DNA of 60,416 nucleotides, taken from assembly GCA_900290255.1 (NCBI GenBank), contig OMOD01000119.1, positions 1 through 60,416 of the forward strand, read 5' to 3'. Within the stretch, counting starts at the first letter, position 1; each line of letters starts with the position of its first letter. A program made the position numbers and the translations under genes. Under the pieces are notes generated by a model. It searched no databases. It saw only the letters and a list, made by a program, of their open reading frames with translations, and had not been told where the DNA came from. Positions 35,418 to 44,315 of this stretch are shown here, in pieces. The stretch is from Candidatus Sulfotelmatobacter kueseliae. Lineage in GTDB: Bacteria > Acidobacteriota > Terriglobia > Terriglobales > Acidobacteriaceae.

Positions 35418-35566
35418 AGCCGGGTGCCCCATTTCTCGCGTTCTCTGCGAGAAGTGGGTGCGGGTGCCCCATCCTTGTCTCGCCGTTTTTTTGGCGAGAT
35501 AGGGTGGGGATTTTGCTGGGTGCCCCATCCTTTCGCGTTCTGTGCGAAAGGGTGGGGATTTTTGAC
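35418..35566. repeat. Array of three palindromes (GGGTGCCCCATC ... GGTGGGGATTTT family)
   Basis: Three successive hairpins. Each opens with GGTGCCCCAT and contains a stem such as TTTCTCGCG, TCTCGCC or CTTTCGCG around a loop like TTCTCTG, TTTTTTT or TTCTGTG. Units 2 and 3 close with GGGTGGGGATTTT. Two more units of the same family are inserted in frame in rarA (59434-59528). The array fills the gap between the aminotransferase and hydrolase genes. Confidence 0.85.
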
Positions 35567-35578
35567 CTCGGCAAACCT

Positions 35579-36799
35579 TTACGCCGCCGCTCTCCGTTTC
35601 TTTCCCAACAGCTTCTTCAACACGCGAATCCCTTTGTCCACATGCTTTTCCTCCAGCAGAAACGGCGGCAGGAACCGCACCACCGTGTCCTGCGTGCTGT
35701 TGAACAACACGCCCTCAGCCAGGCCCGCATCCACAATCGGACGCGCCGGAATCTCCAGCTGAATGCCCTGAATGAATCCCCGCCCGCGCACTTCCTTCGC
35801 CGCTGGACATTTTTTCACTAACCCCTCCAGCTCCTGTCGCAGATACCCGCCGACGCGATTCACGTTTTCCAGCAGCTTCTCTTCTTCCACAATCGCCAGA
35901 AACTCCAGCGCGATGCGGCACGTCAGCGGCCCACCGCCAAACGTCGTGCCATGCTGTCCCGGCCCAATCGCCGACGCAAATTCTTCCTTCGCCAGGAAGG
36001 CTCCCAGCGGCAGCCCCGCCGCCAGCGGCTTGGCAATCGCCACCATGTCGGGGGTCACCCCGAAATTCTGAAACGCAAAAATCGTTCCCGTCCGGCCCAG
36101 CCCGCACTGAATCTCGTCAAAGATCAGCGCCGCCCGGTGCCGGTCGGCCAGCGCCCTGCATTCCCCGAGAAACTCGCCCGAGCACTCATAGATTCCGCCT
36201 TCGCCGAAAATCGGCTCCAGCACGATGGCGCAGGTGTTGTCATTCACCGCCGCCCGCAGGCCTTCGACATCGTTCTGCTTCACGAAAGTGACATCTTCAA
36301 GCAGCGGTTCGAATCCCTTGCGATGCTTATCCTGCCCGGTCAGCGACAATGCGCCAAACGTCCGCCCATGATAGGAACCCTCGAGCGCCACCAGCCGGCA
36401 TTTCGCCGCCCCGCCCGCGCGATGTCCAGCCAGCCGCGCCAGCTTGATCGAGCCCTCGATCGCCTCCGTCCCGCTGTTGGAGAAGAACACCCGCGACATT
36501 CCAGAAGAGCCGCCGGAAAGCTGGCACAACTTTTCCGCCAGCCGCCCCTGATACTCGTGATAGTAGAGATTCGAAACGTGCAGCAGCTTCGCCGCCTGCT
36601 CGCGAATCGCCTTCACGATCCGCGGATGCGCGTGCCCCAGCGCATTCACGCCCAATCCCGAAACAAAGTCGAGATAGCGCTTGCCCTCGATGTCATACAC
36701 GAACACTCCCTTGCCGCGCGCCAGCACGACCGGATAGCGGTTATAAGTCTGCAGCAAAAACTGCTGTTCCCGTTCTGCGATTTCTTCAAAGGTAGCCAT
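35579..36799 (-). CDS. argD: Class III aminotransferase, acetylornithine aminotransferase-like
   Basis: 406 residues. PLP-enzyme fold type I. FSNSGTEAIEGSIKLAR, the YHGRTFGALSLTG segment, FDEIQCGLGRTG (PLP-ring Asp) and the Schiff-base lysine in MVAIAKPLAAGLPLGA are present, as are TTFGGGPL and FLPPFLLEE. It most resembles ArgD, which transaminates N-acetylornithine in arginine synthesis, but related 4-aminobutyrate or succinylornithine aminotransferases cannot be excluded. No other arg gene is nearby. Confidence 0.88.
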   Translation of the reverse strand: MATFEEIAEREQQFLLQTYNRYPVVLARGKGVFVYDIEGKRYLDFVSGLGVNALGHAHPRIVKAIREQAAKLLHVSNLYYHEYQGRLAEKLCQLSGGSSGMSRVFFSNSGTEAIEGSIKLARLAGHRAGGAAKCRLVALEGSYHGRTFGALSLTGQDKHRKGFEPLLEDVTFVKQNDVEGLRAAVNDNTCAIVLEPIFGEGGIYECSGEFLGECRALADRHRAALIFDEIQCGLGRTGTIFAFQNFGVTPDMVAIAKPLAAGLPLGAFLAKEEFASAIGPGQHGTTFGGGPLTCRIALEFLAIVEEEKLLENVNRVGGYLRQELEGLVKKCPAAKEVRGRGFIQGIQLEIPARPIVDAGLAEGVLFNSTQDTVVRFLPPFLLEEKHVDKGIRVLKKLLGKKRRAAA

Positions 36800-36931
36800 A
36801 AGAATTCGATTTTACCGGAAGGCAAGGTGCAAGCGGACTGCAGGGCCGAAGGAAAGGTCACCGAGCGCTATCGCAATTATCAACAGTCAGCGGGAACAGA
36901 GGTGTACGATTCTGTTGACTAATCAATTGAC

Positions 36932-37333
36932 ATGCTCTACGACCTCAGCGTATGGCTTGCAGGTTTGATCCTGTTGACGCCGATTCTGGTATTCGGATTG
37001 GCGTGGGCGAGAATCAGTCGCTACTACCACGGCAGACAGGTTCATCGGCGGCAGAAAATCTCTTACATGGCTGCTTTGGTGGCAGGTTCAGTAAGCACGC
37101 TGGCCTACCTAGGCTATTGGAGTTGGCGAGTCTGCCAGATGTACCACGCCACCCTTCCCCTTATTGGCCTGCTGACTCTCGATCGTCTGATCTATGTATC
37201 GAGAGCGCTCTCCATGGCTACAATCGCATGCCTGCTGTTCGGACGAGGGCCATATCGCATGCCACTGGCGCTGGCGACTCTCTGGGTGACGTTTCAGCTT
37301 TGGGTGCATGGTGACATCATCCACTGGGCCTGA
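36932..37333 (+). CDS. Small integral membrane protein of unknown function
   Basis: 133 residues starting MLYDLSVWLAGLILLTPILV. Four hydrophobic segments (about 7-27, 45-66, 75-95, 100-125) separated by basic loops (SRYYHGRQVHRRQK) suggest an inner-membrane protein with both termini on one side. No family is recognised. It is divergent from argD. TTGACATG immediately around the start could be read as a -35, but the spacing is wrong for this gene. Confidence 0.6.
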   Translation: MLYDLSVWLAGLILLTPILVFGLAWARISRYYHGRQVHRRQKISYMAALVAGSVSTLAYLGYWSWRVCQMYHATLPLIGLLTLDRLIYVSRALSMATIACLLFGRGPYRMPLALATLWVTFQLWVHGDIIHWA

Positions 37334-37406
37334 CAGCGGCCTTGATTCTCAATAACTGGCTGGAACAGGGGATTTAGGGTAACTACCCGGAGCCCGTCTG
37401 GGCCCC

Positions 37407-39135
37407 CTACTGCTGCTCTTCCGCCTCGGCGATGGCCTGCACCTGCACGCTTTTCCGGTCGCCCTCATTCACGTGCAGCGTGCTTCCCTGCCCCTCGCAG
37501 CTTTTCAGAAATTCCGGATCGTAATAAGGCGCGCCGTCCACGCTCTCCCACCCCAGCAGCGTGTAGTCGCCCGGAGGAATTCCGTGCAAGGTGAATCGTC
37601 CGCTCTGATCGCTGACCGCCTTACGATAATGGTCCAGTCGCCCGCGCAGCCGCGCCTCGGGCACAGCCACGATCACGGCATTCGCGATCGTCTCGCCTTT
37701 CCGGTCAGTGGCCAGGCCCTCAACCACGGCTCCATTCGCGCTTACCACCAGATCGAGCACCACCGCGCCGCCATTCACGCTGAAGCCGGCTTCGTCTGCA
37801 GCGCGACCGCCGACCAACTCCGACTTCACAAACCAGTCATGGTTCGCGCCGGTCTCTCCGGCTAATTGCACGTAATAGTTCCCCGGAGGAACGTCTTTCC
37901 ATTCAAAACTCCCGTCGGGCGCGAGTTGCGCCAGATTCGAAAACCCTTGCCCGAGTGTGAACACGCCGGCATCGTCCTCCGGCTCGCCGGATTGGAGCGC
38001 GAGAAAAATCTGGCTGGGATCGAACCGGTTCACGTTGCCTTTCGCTTCCAGACGCAGCCGCCCGCGAACCACCGCTCCCGGCTGCGGCGCCAGGCGCAGG
38101 CCCTCCACGCTGTTCCCGGCCACCTGCAGCGATTGCCGCGCCATCATCGGCGCGGTCGCATTTTCCACCGTCGCCATGATCGTGTAGGCCCCGGGCGCCA
38201 CATCGCGAATCACGAAGCTGCCATCCCGATGCATTTCAGCCCCATTCAGCACCAGGCCGAAATCATGCGACTGCAGCAGAATCGAAGCCGAAGAGTGCGG
38301 CGGCAGATTCACCACCGATCCACGAATACTCAGGCCGGGACTGGGCGCGAGCGACAGGTTCACCGGGAATTCGTCTCCCGCCCGCAACTGGATCGCCGCC
38401 GCCTCCCGCCCGCAACTGGATCGCCGCCGCCTGGCTGCGATCGGTCGTGCCGGGATAATACGTCGCCTGGTAGCTCGTCGCAGGCTTCTCTGCCACGCTC
38501 GCCCCGCCCGCCTCCGCTCGCCCACTCCTCGCCTCTTCGATCAGTCTCTTGAAATCCGGCGGCGGGGTCACTGATATGTAGTAGTTCCCGGCTGGCAGGC
38601 TGGCGATGCGGTATTCGCCCAGATCGTTGCTGCGTTCTGAACCAGCCTGTTCCCAGCGGCTGTGTCCCGAGGCAAATGTCTGCCGCAGCACCGAGACGGT
38701 CGCGTTGGGCAACGCTTCCCCATCTTCATCTGTAATCCGGCCGCGCACCACGGCCGCGGCTTGCATGCGGATTTGCAGATCCTTGAGTTCCTGCCCGGAT
38801 GCCAGAGTCAGTACCCGCCCGTCGCTGCGCGCGTGATGTTTATCCGCTTCCAGAAGCCCGGTCCGCTCGGCAAACAAACGATAGCGTCCGGGAACGATGC
38901 CCTCAATCCGGAAGACTCCGTCTGCGCCGGTCACGGCGGTGTAGTTCCCGCCTCCGGTCTGGCTCTCGGCAATCAGCTCGATCACCGCTTTCTTGACCGG
39001 CTCGCTGCCCGGCTCTTTGGTGACGATTCCACCGATCACGGCGGTGCTCGCGGGTCTTGCGGCATTGGATGGAATCTGGGCCGCCGCACTGGCGCCGACG
39101 AGAACAATCGCGAGACATGCAAGAACCGGTTTCAT
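37407..39135 (-). pseudogene. Carboxypeptidase-regulatory-like exported protein, frameshifted by a 28-bp duplication
   Basis: From ATG 39135 a signal peptide (MKPVLACLAIVLVGASAAA) leads into carboxypeptidase-regulatory-like beta-sandwich repeats (VIGGIVTKEPGSEPVKKAVI, GRYRLFAERT). The frame breaks near residue 235 at a tandem 28-bp duplication (38375-38430) and continues in another frame to 37407 with further repeats (GVFTLGQGFSNLAQLAPDGSF, FTLHGIPPGDYTLLGWESV). Both copies encode AAAIQLRAG, and removing one restores the join IQLRAGDEFPVNLSL, giving a protein of about 566 residues. As it stands it would be truncated after an abnormal tail. It is probably a surface or periplasmic protein. A sequencing or assembly error is possible. 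Confidence 0.88.
38375..38430. repeat. Perfect 28-bp tandem duplication causing the frameshift
   Basis: Two exact copies (38375-38402 and 38403-38430) beginning CTCCCGCCCGCAACTGG. Since 28 is not a multiple of three, the reading frame of the surrounding gene shifts. Loss of one copy restores a single frame. Confidence 0.95.
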
Positions 39136-39307
39136 GGGCTCGGTTCGAAAGGCTGGGAGGTCAACTGCGGCCGTGGGGACCGACCGCACAGTCCTTATTT
39201 TATCTTGAATTTGCCCCCCGCCCAAGCACAGTTTCAGCCCGCTTTCGGCATGTTTGAAGCACGCTTTGCACCCCCGATTGACCACGGGCTGAGGAGATTC
39301 CAGGGGC

Positions 39308-39336
39308 TTGACAAACAATAAGCTGCGGGCTACAGT
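39308..39336 (+). promoter_or_regulatory. Sigma-70 promoter of the sdpR/sdpI-like operon
   Basis: Consensus TTGACA at 39308-39313, a 17-bp spacer, and TACAGT at 39331-39336. Transcription would begin about 39343, just before the operator-like repeats. Confidence 0.75.
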
Positions 39337-39344
39337 TCGATCAT

Positions 39345-39371
39345 TATCTAATTATATGAATATCTAATTAT
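39345..39371. promoter_or_regulatory. Direct repeat TATCTAATTAT, probable operator of the ArsR-family repressor
   Basis: Two copies of the 11-mer TATCTAATTAT at 39345-39355 and 39361-39371, 16 bp apart, in a region otherwise GC-rich. They follow the promoter and the second copy overlaps the start codon. A homodimeric ArsR protein bound here could block its own promoter. Binding is inferred, not shown. Confidence 0.6.
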
Positions 39372-39705
39372 GGCCCCTTCTTCCAACAAGGCCTTCAAGG
39401 CTCTGGCTGATCCCACCCGTCGCGAGATTCTGAACTTGCTTCGGAGGGGTGAGATGACGGCCGGCGACCTGGCCGAGCGCTTTGACATGACCAAGCCCAC
39501 CATGTCCCACCACTTCGCTGTCTTGAAAGAAGCCGACCTGCTCACCAGTCGACGCGACGGCCAGCAGATCTGGTACGGGTTGAACACCACCGTCGTGCAG
39601 GACTTGCTGGCCTGGGCCATCGATCTGATTCGAGGCCAGTCTGAAAAGGCGACCGGCGCCAGGCCCTCGCCGGAAAGCAAGCCACCAGGGGACGAACAGT
39701 CATGA
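39370..39705 (+). CDS. ArsR-family transcriptional repressor (SdpR-like)
   Basis: 111 residues. A winged helix-turn-helix of the ArsR family: FKALADPTRREILNLLRRGE, MTAGDLAERFDMTKPTMSHH (recognition helix), FAVLKEADLLTSRRDGQQIW. There are no metal-binding cysteines. The four-base overlap (ATGA) with the next gene, an SdpI-type membrane protein, matches the SdpR/SdpI arrangement in which SdpI at the membrane sequesters the repressor. The promoter and TATCTAATTAT repeats are upstream. No Shine-Dalgarno box is visible, so initiation may be weak or repeat-controlled. Confidence 0.93.
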   Translation: MAPSSNKAFKALADPTRREILNLLRRGEMTAGDLAERFDMTKPTMSHHFAVLKEADLLTSRRDGQQIWYGLNTTVVQDLLAWAIDLIRGQSEKATGARPSPESKPPGDEQS

Positions 39706-40349
39706 CGCGCGCGTACTACATCATTGCAGCCGGCCTCATCGCAGCCGTGCTGGCGGCCACGTTGGTCACTTACCCGCACCTGCCCGCCACCATTCCCACT
39801 CACTGGGATGCGCATGGCAACGTCAACGGCTGGAGCGCCAGGTGGACTCTGTTCGTGATTGACCCCGGCATCATGGCCGCGCTTCTCGCGATGTTCGCGG
39901 TGCTGCCCTGGCTTTCGCCGAAGCATTTTGAAGTAGATTCGTTCCGCTCCACGTATCTCTACATCATGGTCGCCATCCTGGCCATGCTGGCCTACATGCA
40001 CGGGTTGATTCTCGCGGCAGGATTGTCGTGGGCCATTGACATGAGCCGCGCCGTCGAGGGCGGAGTCTGCCTGCTGATTGCGCTGCTGGGAAACGTCATG
40101 GGCAAGGTGCGGCGTAACTTCTATGTGGGCATTCGCACTCCCTGGACCATCGCCAATGAGCAGGTCTGGAACGCGACCCACCGCTTCGCCGCCAAGACTA
40201 TGTTTGCCGGCGGAGTTCTGGGTCTGATAGCCGCGATTCTGGGAGCCCCATTCTGGCTCCCGATTGCAGTCGTCATGACCGCCTCGCTGGTTCCGGCAGT
40301 TTATTCTCTGGTGCTCTACAAGAAGATGGAAAGTCGCGGTGAATTGTAG
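39702..40349 (+). CDS. SdpI-family membrane protein (DUF1648 plus SdpI domains)
   Basis: 215 residues. An N-terminal DUF1648 segment (about 1-60; TIPTHWDAHGNVNGW) and a C-terminal SdpI domain (about 95-210; GNVMGKVRRNFYVGIRTPWT, IANEQVWNATHRFAAKTMF) are joined by several TM helices. In Bacillus, SdpI gives immunity to the SdpC toxin and titrates SdpR. Here no sdpC or sdpAB is visible, so the role may be a general membrane-stress switch. Translationally coupled to the upstream regulator. Confidence 0.92.
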   Translation: MTRAYYIIAAGLIAAVLAATLVTYPHLPATIPTHWDAHGNVNGWSARWTLFVIDPGIMAALLAMFAVLPWLSPKHFEVDSFRSTYLYIMVAILAMLAYMHGLILAAGLSWAIDMSRAVEGGVCLLIALLGNVMGKVRRNFYVGIRTPWTIANEQVWNATHRFAAKTMFAGGVLGLIAAILGAPFWLPIAVVMTASLVPAVYSLVLYKKMESRGEL

Positions 40350-40406
40350 CTGTGATTTCTGATTTTGGGCCCCTAGAAGAAAGCTCGCCCAAGGAGGGCG
40401 AACCGC

Positions 40407-42113
40407 ATGAAACGCATTCTGGTTTTCATAGTGTTGCCAGCCTTCTTGTTGGCCGGGGTGAGCTTGGCGCGAGCGCAAGACATCGCCGGCGACTGGCAAG
40501 GAACGATCAACGCGGACGGCGCAGAACTTCGCCTTGTTCTTCACATCAGCAAAGCGCCCGACGGCAGCCTCAAGGCTACGCTCGACAGTATTGACCAGCC
40601 GGGCGGCAACGGTATTCCGGTCAACTCCGTCACCCTCAAGGATTCCAAACTCAGTCTCGAGGTGACCGCCGTCCAGGGCACTTACGAAGGCAAGGTCGCA
40701 GCCGACGGCAACACCATTTCGGGCACGTGGACGCAGGGCCAGTCGTTGCCGCTCGACTTCAAGCGCGGGACAGCGCCAGTCAAGACCGAACACAAGCCCG
40801 CCAAACCTTCCGACATTGACGGCACCTGGATGGGTTCGCTCGATACCGGCGCGGTCAAGCTGCGCGTCGTCTTCCACCTCGTCAACACCGAAGACGGCCT
40901 CATCGCTACCATGGACAGCCCCGACCAGGGCGCCAAAGGCTTGCCGACAACCTCGGTGACCCGCGATGGCGCTTCGCTGAAAATCGAGGCCAAAGGGATC
41001 GGCGGTGTTTTTGAAGGCAAGATCGCCGCTGATCTCTCTTCCATCGACGGTAAATGGACCCAGATGGGCAACACCATGCCGCTCGTGCTGAAGCGAGTCA
41101 AAGACCAGGCGGAACTGGAACTGAAGCGGCCGCAGAATCCAGTGAAGCCGTATCCGTATCGCGAAGACGAAATCACTTACGACAACAAAATCCAGAACGT
41201 CATGCTGGCCGCGACGTTCACCATTCCGCAGGGAACCGGCCCGTTCCCTGCGGTTTTGCTGATCACCGGTTCAGGCCCGCAGGACCGCAACGAGAGCCTG
41301 TTGGGGCACAAGCCGTTCCTGGTTTTGTCAGACTATCTCACCCGCCACGGCATCGCCGTGCTGCGCGCCGACGACCGCGGCGTGGGCAAGTCCACCGGAG
41401 TCTTCGCCCAGGCCACGACCGCCGACTTCGCGACGGATACCGAGGCCGGCGTTGCCTATCTCAAGACACGAGCGGAAGTGAATCCGCACAAGATTGGACT
41501 GATCGGGCACAGCGAAGGCGCAGTGATCGCGCCCATGGTCGCGGCTCGCAACCAAGATGTCGCCTTCATCGTGATGATGGCGGGAACGGGTGTGCCGGGA
41601 GATCAGGTTCTGGTGGCGCAGGGCGAGGCGATTCAGATCGCCAGCGGAAAGAATCCAGAAGAAGCCGCGAAAAATGCGGCGAAGGAACGTCAGATCCTCA
41701 CGCTGGTCGAGACCGAAAAAGATCAGGCAGTGCTGGAAAAAGAATTGAAAGAGAAGATGGCGGGCGAGGTTCCGGAAGCGCAGATCGGACTGCAGATCAG
41801 CGAGATCACCTCGCCCTGGCTCCGCTACTTTCTGACCTACGATCCGGCGACGGCGCTGCGCAAAGTGACCTGCCCGGTGCTGGTGCTCAACGGAGAAAAA
41901 GACAAGCAGGTGCTGCCCAGCCAGAATCTGCCGGCGATCCGCAAAGCGCTCGAAGAAGCTGGCAACCAGCATTTTGAAATTGACGAACTGCCCGGCCTGA
42001 ATCATTTGTTCCAGACGGCGAAGACCGGCGCTCCCGCGGAGTACGCCGAGATCGAAGAAACCATGTCGCCGCTCGCGCTGGAAAAAATGGCGAGCTGGAT
42101 TGGAAAGCAGTAG
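40407..42113 (+). CDS. Exported alpha/beta hydrolase with two N-terminal lipocalin-like repeats
   Basis: 568 residues. Signal peptide (MKRILVFIVLPAFLLAGVSLARA), then two homologous segments (about 25-120 and 137-230) starting DIAGDWQGTI and DIDGTWMGSL, with matching cores ATLDSIDQPGGNGIP and ATMDSPDQGAKGLPT. They resemble the DUF-type beta-barrel often found before esterases. The C-terminal alpha/beta hydrolase (about 270-568) has the nucleophile elbow IGHSEGA, Asp in VLNGEKDKQV and His in GLNHLFQ. A role in ester hydrolysis in the periplasm is likely. The GGAGG-type box precedes ATG 40407. Confidence 0.88.
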   Translation: MKRILVFIVLPAFLLAGVSLARAQDIAGDWQGTINADGAELRLVLHISKAPDGSLKATLDSIDQPGGNGIPVNSVTLKDSKLSLEVTAVQGTYEGKVAADGNTISGTWTQGQSLPLDFKRGTAPVKTEHKPAKPSDIDGTWMGSLDTGAVKLRVVFHLVNTEDGLIATMDSPDQGAKGLPTTSVTRDGASLKIEAKGIGGVFEGKIAADLSSIDGKWTQMGNTMPLVLKRVKDQAELELKRPQNPVKPYPYREDEITYDNKIQNVMLAATFTIPQGTGPFPAVLLITGSGPQDRNESLLGHKPFLVLSDYLTRHGIAVLRADDRGVGKSTGVFAQATTADFATDTEAGVAYLKTRAEVNPHKIGLIGHSEGAVIAPMVAARNQDVAFIVMMAGTGVPGDQVLVAQGEAIQIASGKNPEEAAKNAAKERQILTLVETEKDQAVLEKELKEKMAGEVPEAQIGLQISEITSPWLRYFLTYDPATALRKVTCPVLVLNGEKDKQVLPSQNLPAIRKALEEAGNQHFEIDELPGLNHLFQTAKTGAPAEYAEIEETMSPLALEKMASWIGKQ

Positions 42114-42121
42114 CTTGATTT

Positions 42122-42190
42122 TGTGGGGACAGCCGCCCAAGCCTGCCCTGAGCGAAGTCGAAGGGGCTGTCCGTCGGGCGAAGCCCGATG
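42122..42190. repeat. GC-rich palindrome (GGGGACAGCC family), copy 3
   Basis: TGTGGGGACAGCCGCCCAAG, then CCTGAGCGAAGTCGAAGG, then GGCTGTCCGTCGGGCGAAGC. The outer arms GGACAGCC and GGCTGTCC pair. The centre holds the word CCTGAGCGAAGTCGAAGG, itself common in unrelated bacterial genomes. It lies between the convergent hydrolase and mqnC genes. Confidence 0.8.
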
Positions 42191-42212
42191 GCGCCACCGT
42201 CGCGCCTGTGTA

Positions 42213-43265
42213 CTAATTCAAGAAATACTGCCGATACAACGTATCCCGCTGCGCCGGACGGAATCCCGCATCACGAATAATCCTCCGCAGCTCTTCTTCC
42301 GTCGTGTAATTGGTCACGCCCGCGGCCCGCACGACGTTTTCCTCGAGCATCACCGAGCCCACGTCGTTCCCTCCAAAGCGCAAGCCCATCTGGCAGACCT
42401 TCAATCCCTGCGTCACCCAGCTCGATTGCACGTTGAGGAAGTTGGAAAGATACAAGCGCGAAATGGCGAGGACTTTCAAGTACTCGACCGCCGTAGCTTC
42501 ATCCCAATGCCGCCCGCCCAGCGCCGTATTTGCCGGCTGAAACGTCCACGGGATGAACGCCGTGAACCCGCCGGTTTCTTCCTGCAAATCGTAAAGGCGC
42601 TGGAAGTGGTTGATGCGGTTTTCGTAGCTCTCGCCGACGCCGAACATCATGGTCGCGGTGGTGCGCATGCCGATCTGGTGGGCGGTGCGGTGCACGTTGA
42701 TCCAATCCTCGGTCAGGCATTTCAGGCGGGCGATCTTGTAGCGCACTTCGTCGTCCAAAATTTCGGCCCCGCCGCCGGGAATCGAATCCAGCCCCGCGTC
42801 GCGCAGGTGCAGAATCGTGTCGCGGATGGAGAGTCCGCTATACTCCGCAATGGCAATAATCTCCGACGCCGAATAGCAATGCAGATGAACCTGCGGAAAG
42901 CGCTGCTTGATGCCGCGCAGCATCTTCTCGTGCCAGTCAATCTTGAGGTCGGGATGCAGCCCGCCCTGCATGAGCACGCCCGTGCCGCCCAGTTCGACCG
43001 TCTCGCGAATCTTGTCGTAAATCGTGTCCAAGTCGAGAATGTAGCCTTCTTGCATTCGCGCCGCAGGCCCTTTCAGCGGACGATAAAACGCGCAGAAGGT
43101 GCAGTACTCGGTGCAGAAGTTGGTGTAGTTGATGTTGCGGTCAATGATGTAGGTGACGGTGCCCTCGGGATGAAGCGTGCGGCGCACCGCGTCGGCCTCC
43201 ATCCCGATGCCGATCAGGTCATCGGAGCGAAACATCTCCAGGGCTTGGGCCTTGGTCAGGGACAT
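42213..43265 (-). CDS. mqnC: Cyclic dehypoxanthinyl futalosine synthase (radical SAM)
   Basis: 350 residues. The radical-SAM CxxxCxxC cluster is in CTEYCTFCAF (C51, C55, C58), with INYTNF before it, then GGTGVLMQGGLHPDL and FIPWTFQPANTALG. It cyclises dehypoxanthine futalosine in the futalosine route to menaquinone. The MqnC-type GGLHPDLKIDW segment distinguishes it from MqnE. mqnD and mqnA are elsewhere in the window; mqnE and mqnB are not seen. Confidence 0.93.
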   Translation of the reverse strand: MSLTKAQALEMFRSDDLIGIGMEADAVRRTLHPEGTVTYIIDRNINYTNFCTEYCTFCAFYRPLKGPAARMQEGYILDLDTIYDKIRETVELGGTGVLMQGGLHPDLKIDWHEKMLRGIKQRFPQVHLHCYSASEIIAIAEYSGLSIRDTILHLRDAGLDSIPGGGAEILDDEVRYKIARLKCLTEDWINVHRTAHQIGMRTTATMMFGVGESYENRINHFQRLYDLQEETGGFTAFIPWTFQPANTALGGRHWDEATAVEYLKVLAISRLYLSNFLNVQSSWVTQGLKVCQMGLRFGGNDVGSVMLEENVVRAAGVTNYTTEEELRRIIRDAGFRPAQRDTLYRQYFLN

Positions 43266-43284
43266 GAGGGATCCACAGAACCTA

Positions 43285-43467
43285 TTAGTCTAGCGGAGCG
43301 GACGCTATCACGTCCAAATGCCCCTCGGATCGGAACCGATAGCCTTCGGGCCACTCGCGGCGGTGTTCGTCCATCCGTCGAAAGTCCATGCCAATCCAAG
43401 CGATTCGTGAGATTAGAGCACCGCATGCAGTTCCAAGTATAAAAACGCCGACCATCAGCGAAGTCAT
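43285..43467 (-). CDS. Small single-TM protein
   Basis: 60 residues from ATG 43467, with AGGAGTG in front. An N-terminal hydrophobic helix ([20 protein letters not shown]) is followed by a charged tail ([18 protein letters not shown]). It is 19 bp upstream of mqnC on the same strand. Possibly a membrane-anchored accessory; no homologue is recognised. Confidence 0.55.
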   Translation of the reverse strand: MTSLMVGVFILGTACGALISRIAWIGMDFRRMDEHRREWPEGYRFRSEGHLDVIASAPLD

Positions 43468-43694
43468 ATCACTCCTATTCCTTCCTTCACCCTCCAATAC
43501 TCTGCCGCTCGCCTATTAACGTATGTTTCCCCGCTCCTCTGTTTCACAGGCTGGTTCCTCGTTACAAAATCCGAACAAAATGGCGGGCCACTCGGCTCGG
43601 GCTTTCGCACAACGAATCGCGCGCATCGGTAACTTGGGAGCCCGCGGCATCCCGTCCGAGACCGTTCTCCTCATCATGCATCCCTTCTGCCCGT

Positions 43695-43724
43695 TTGACA
43701 CCGCTATCGCAGCTTCCCTATCCT
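43695..43724 (+). promoter_or_regulatory. Probable sigma-70 promoter of nuoB
   Basis: TTGACA at 43695-43700 and TATCCT at 43719-43724, separated by 18 bp, 31 bp before the nuoB ATG. It falls inside an in-frame upstream extension of nuoB, supporting the shorter start. Confidence 0.65.
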
Positions 43725-43754
43725 GCCTATGTAGAGGTTCTGCGAGGTCAATTC

Positions 43755-44315
43755 ATGGGCTGGCTGCAAAACAAGTTCGAAAAGAATTTCATGATCTCGA
43801 CGGTGGATTACGTCTTCAACTGGGCGCGCAAGTCGGCTTTGTGGCCGATGACGTTTGGCCTGGCCTGCTGCGCCATCGAGATGATCGCGGCTTCCACTTC
43901 GCGCTTTGACATTGCACGCTTCGGCGCGGAGGTGTTCCGTCCCAGCCCGCGGCAAAGTGACCTGATGATTGTTTCCGGGACGGTCACGCTGAAGATGGCG
44001 CCGGTGGTGCAGCGCATCTACGAACAGATGCCTGATCCCAAGTGGGTAATCTCGATGGGCGCGTGCTCTTCGGTGGGCGGGCCGTTCAATACCTATGCGG
44101 TGCTGCAGGGCGTGGACAAGATCGTCCCGGTCGATGTTTATGTGACCGGATGCCCGCCGCGCCCCGAGAACCTTTTCTACGCCCTGCTCAAGCTACAGGA
44201 CAAGATCGACACCATGACCATCGCCAGGAAGCCCACCGCCGTGCGGCTGGAGCCGAACATGGTGGAGAATTTCAAGCGCCAGGTGATGATCGCGCAGACG
44301 CTGCAGCCGAAGTGA
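43755..44315 (+). CDS. nuoB: NADH-quinone oxidoreductase subunit NuoB (stand-alone copy)
   Basis: 186 residues from ATG 43755, after a GAGGT box. It holds the terminal [4Fe-4S] cluster N2 with its four ligands C38-C39 (LACCAIEM), C104 (MGACSS) and C133 (GCPPRPE). The sequence [19 protein letters not shown] is the conserved quinone-pocket region. It transfers electrons to quinone in complex I. No other nuo gene flanks it; the next gene is a Rieske ferredoxin. It may be the single nuoB of the genome relocated from the operon, or a paralog. Confidence 0.93.
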   Translation: MGWLQNKFEKNFMISTVDYVFNWARKSALWPMTFGLACCAIEMIAASTSRFDIARFGAEVFRPSPRQSDLMIVSGTVTLKMAPVVQRIYEQMPDPKWVISMGACSSVGGPFNTYAVLQGVDKIVPVDVYVTGCPPRPENLFYALLKLQDKIDTMTIARKPTAVRLEPNMVENFKRQVMIAQTLQPK

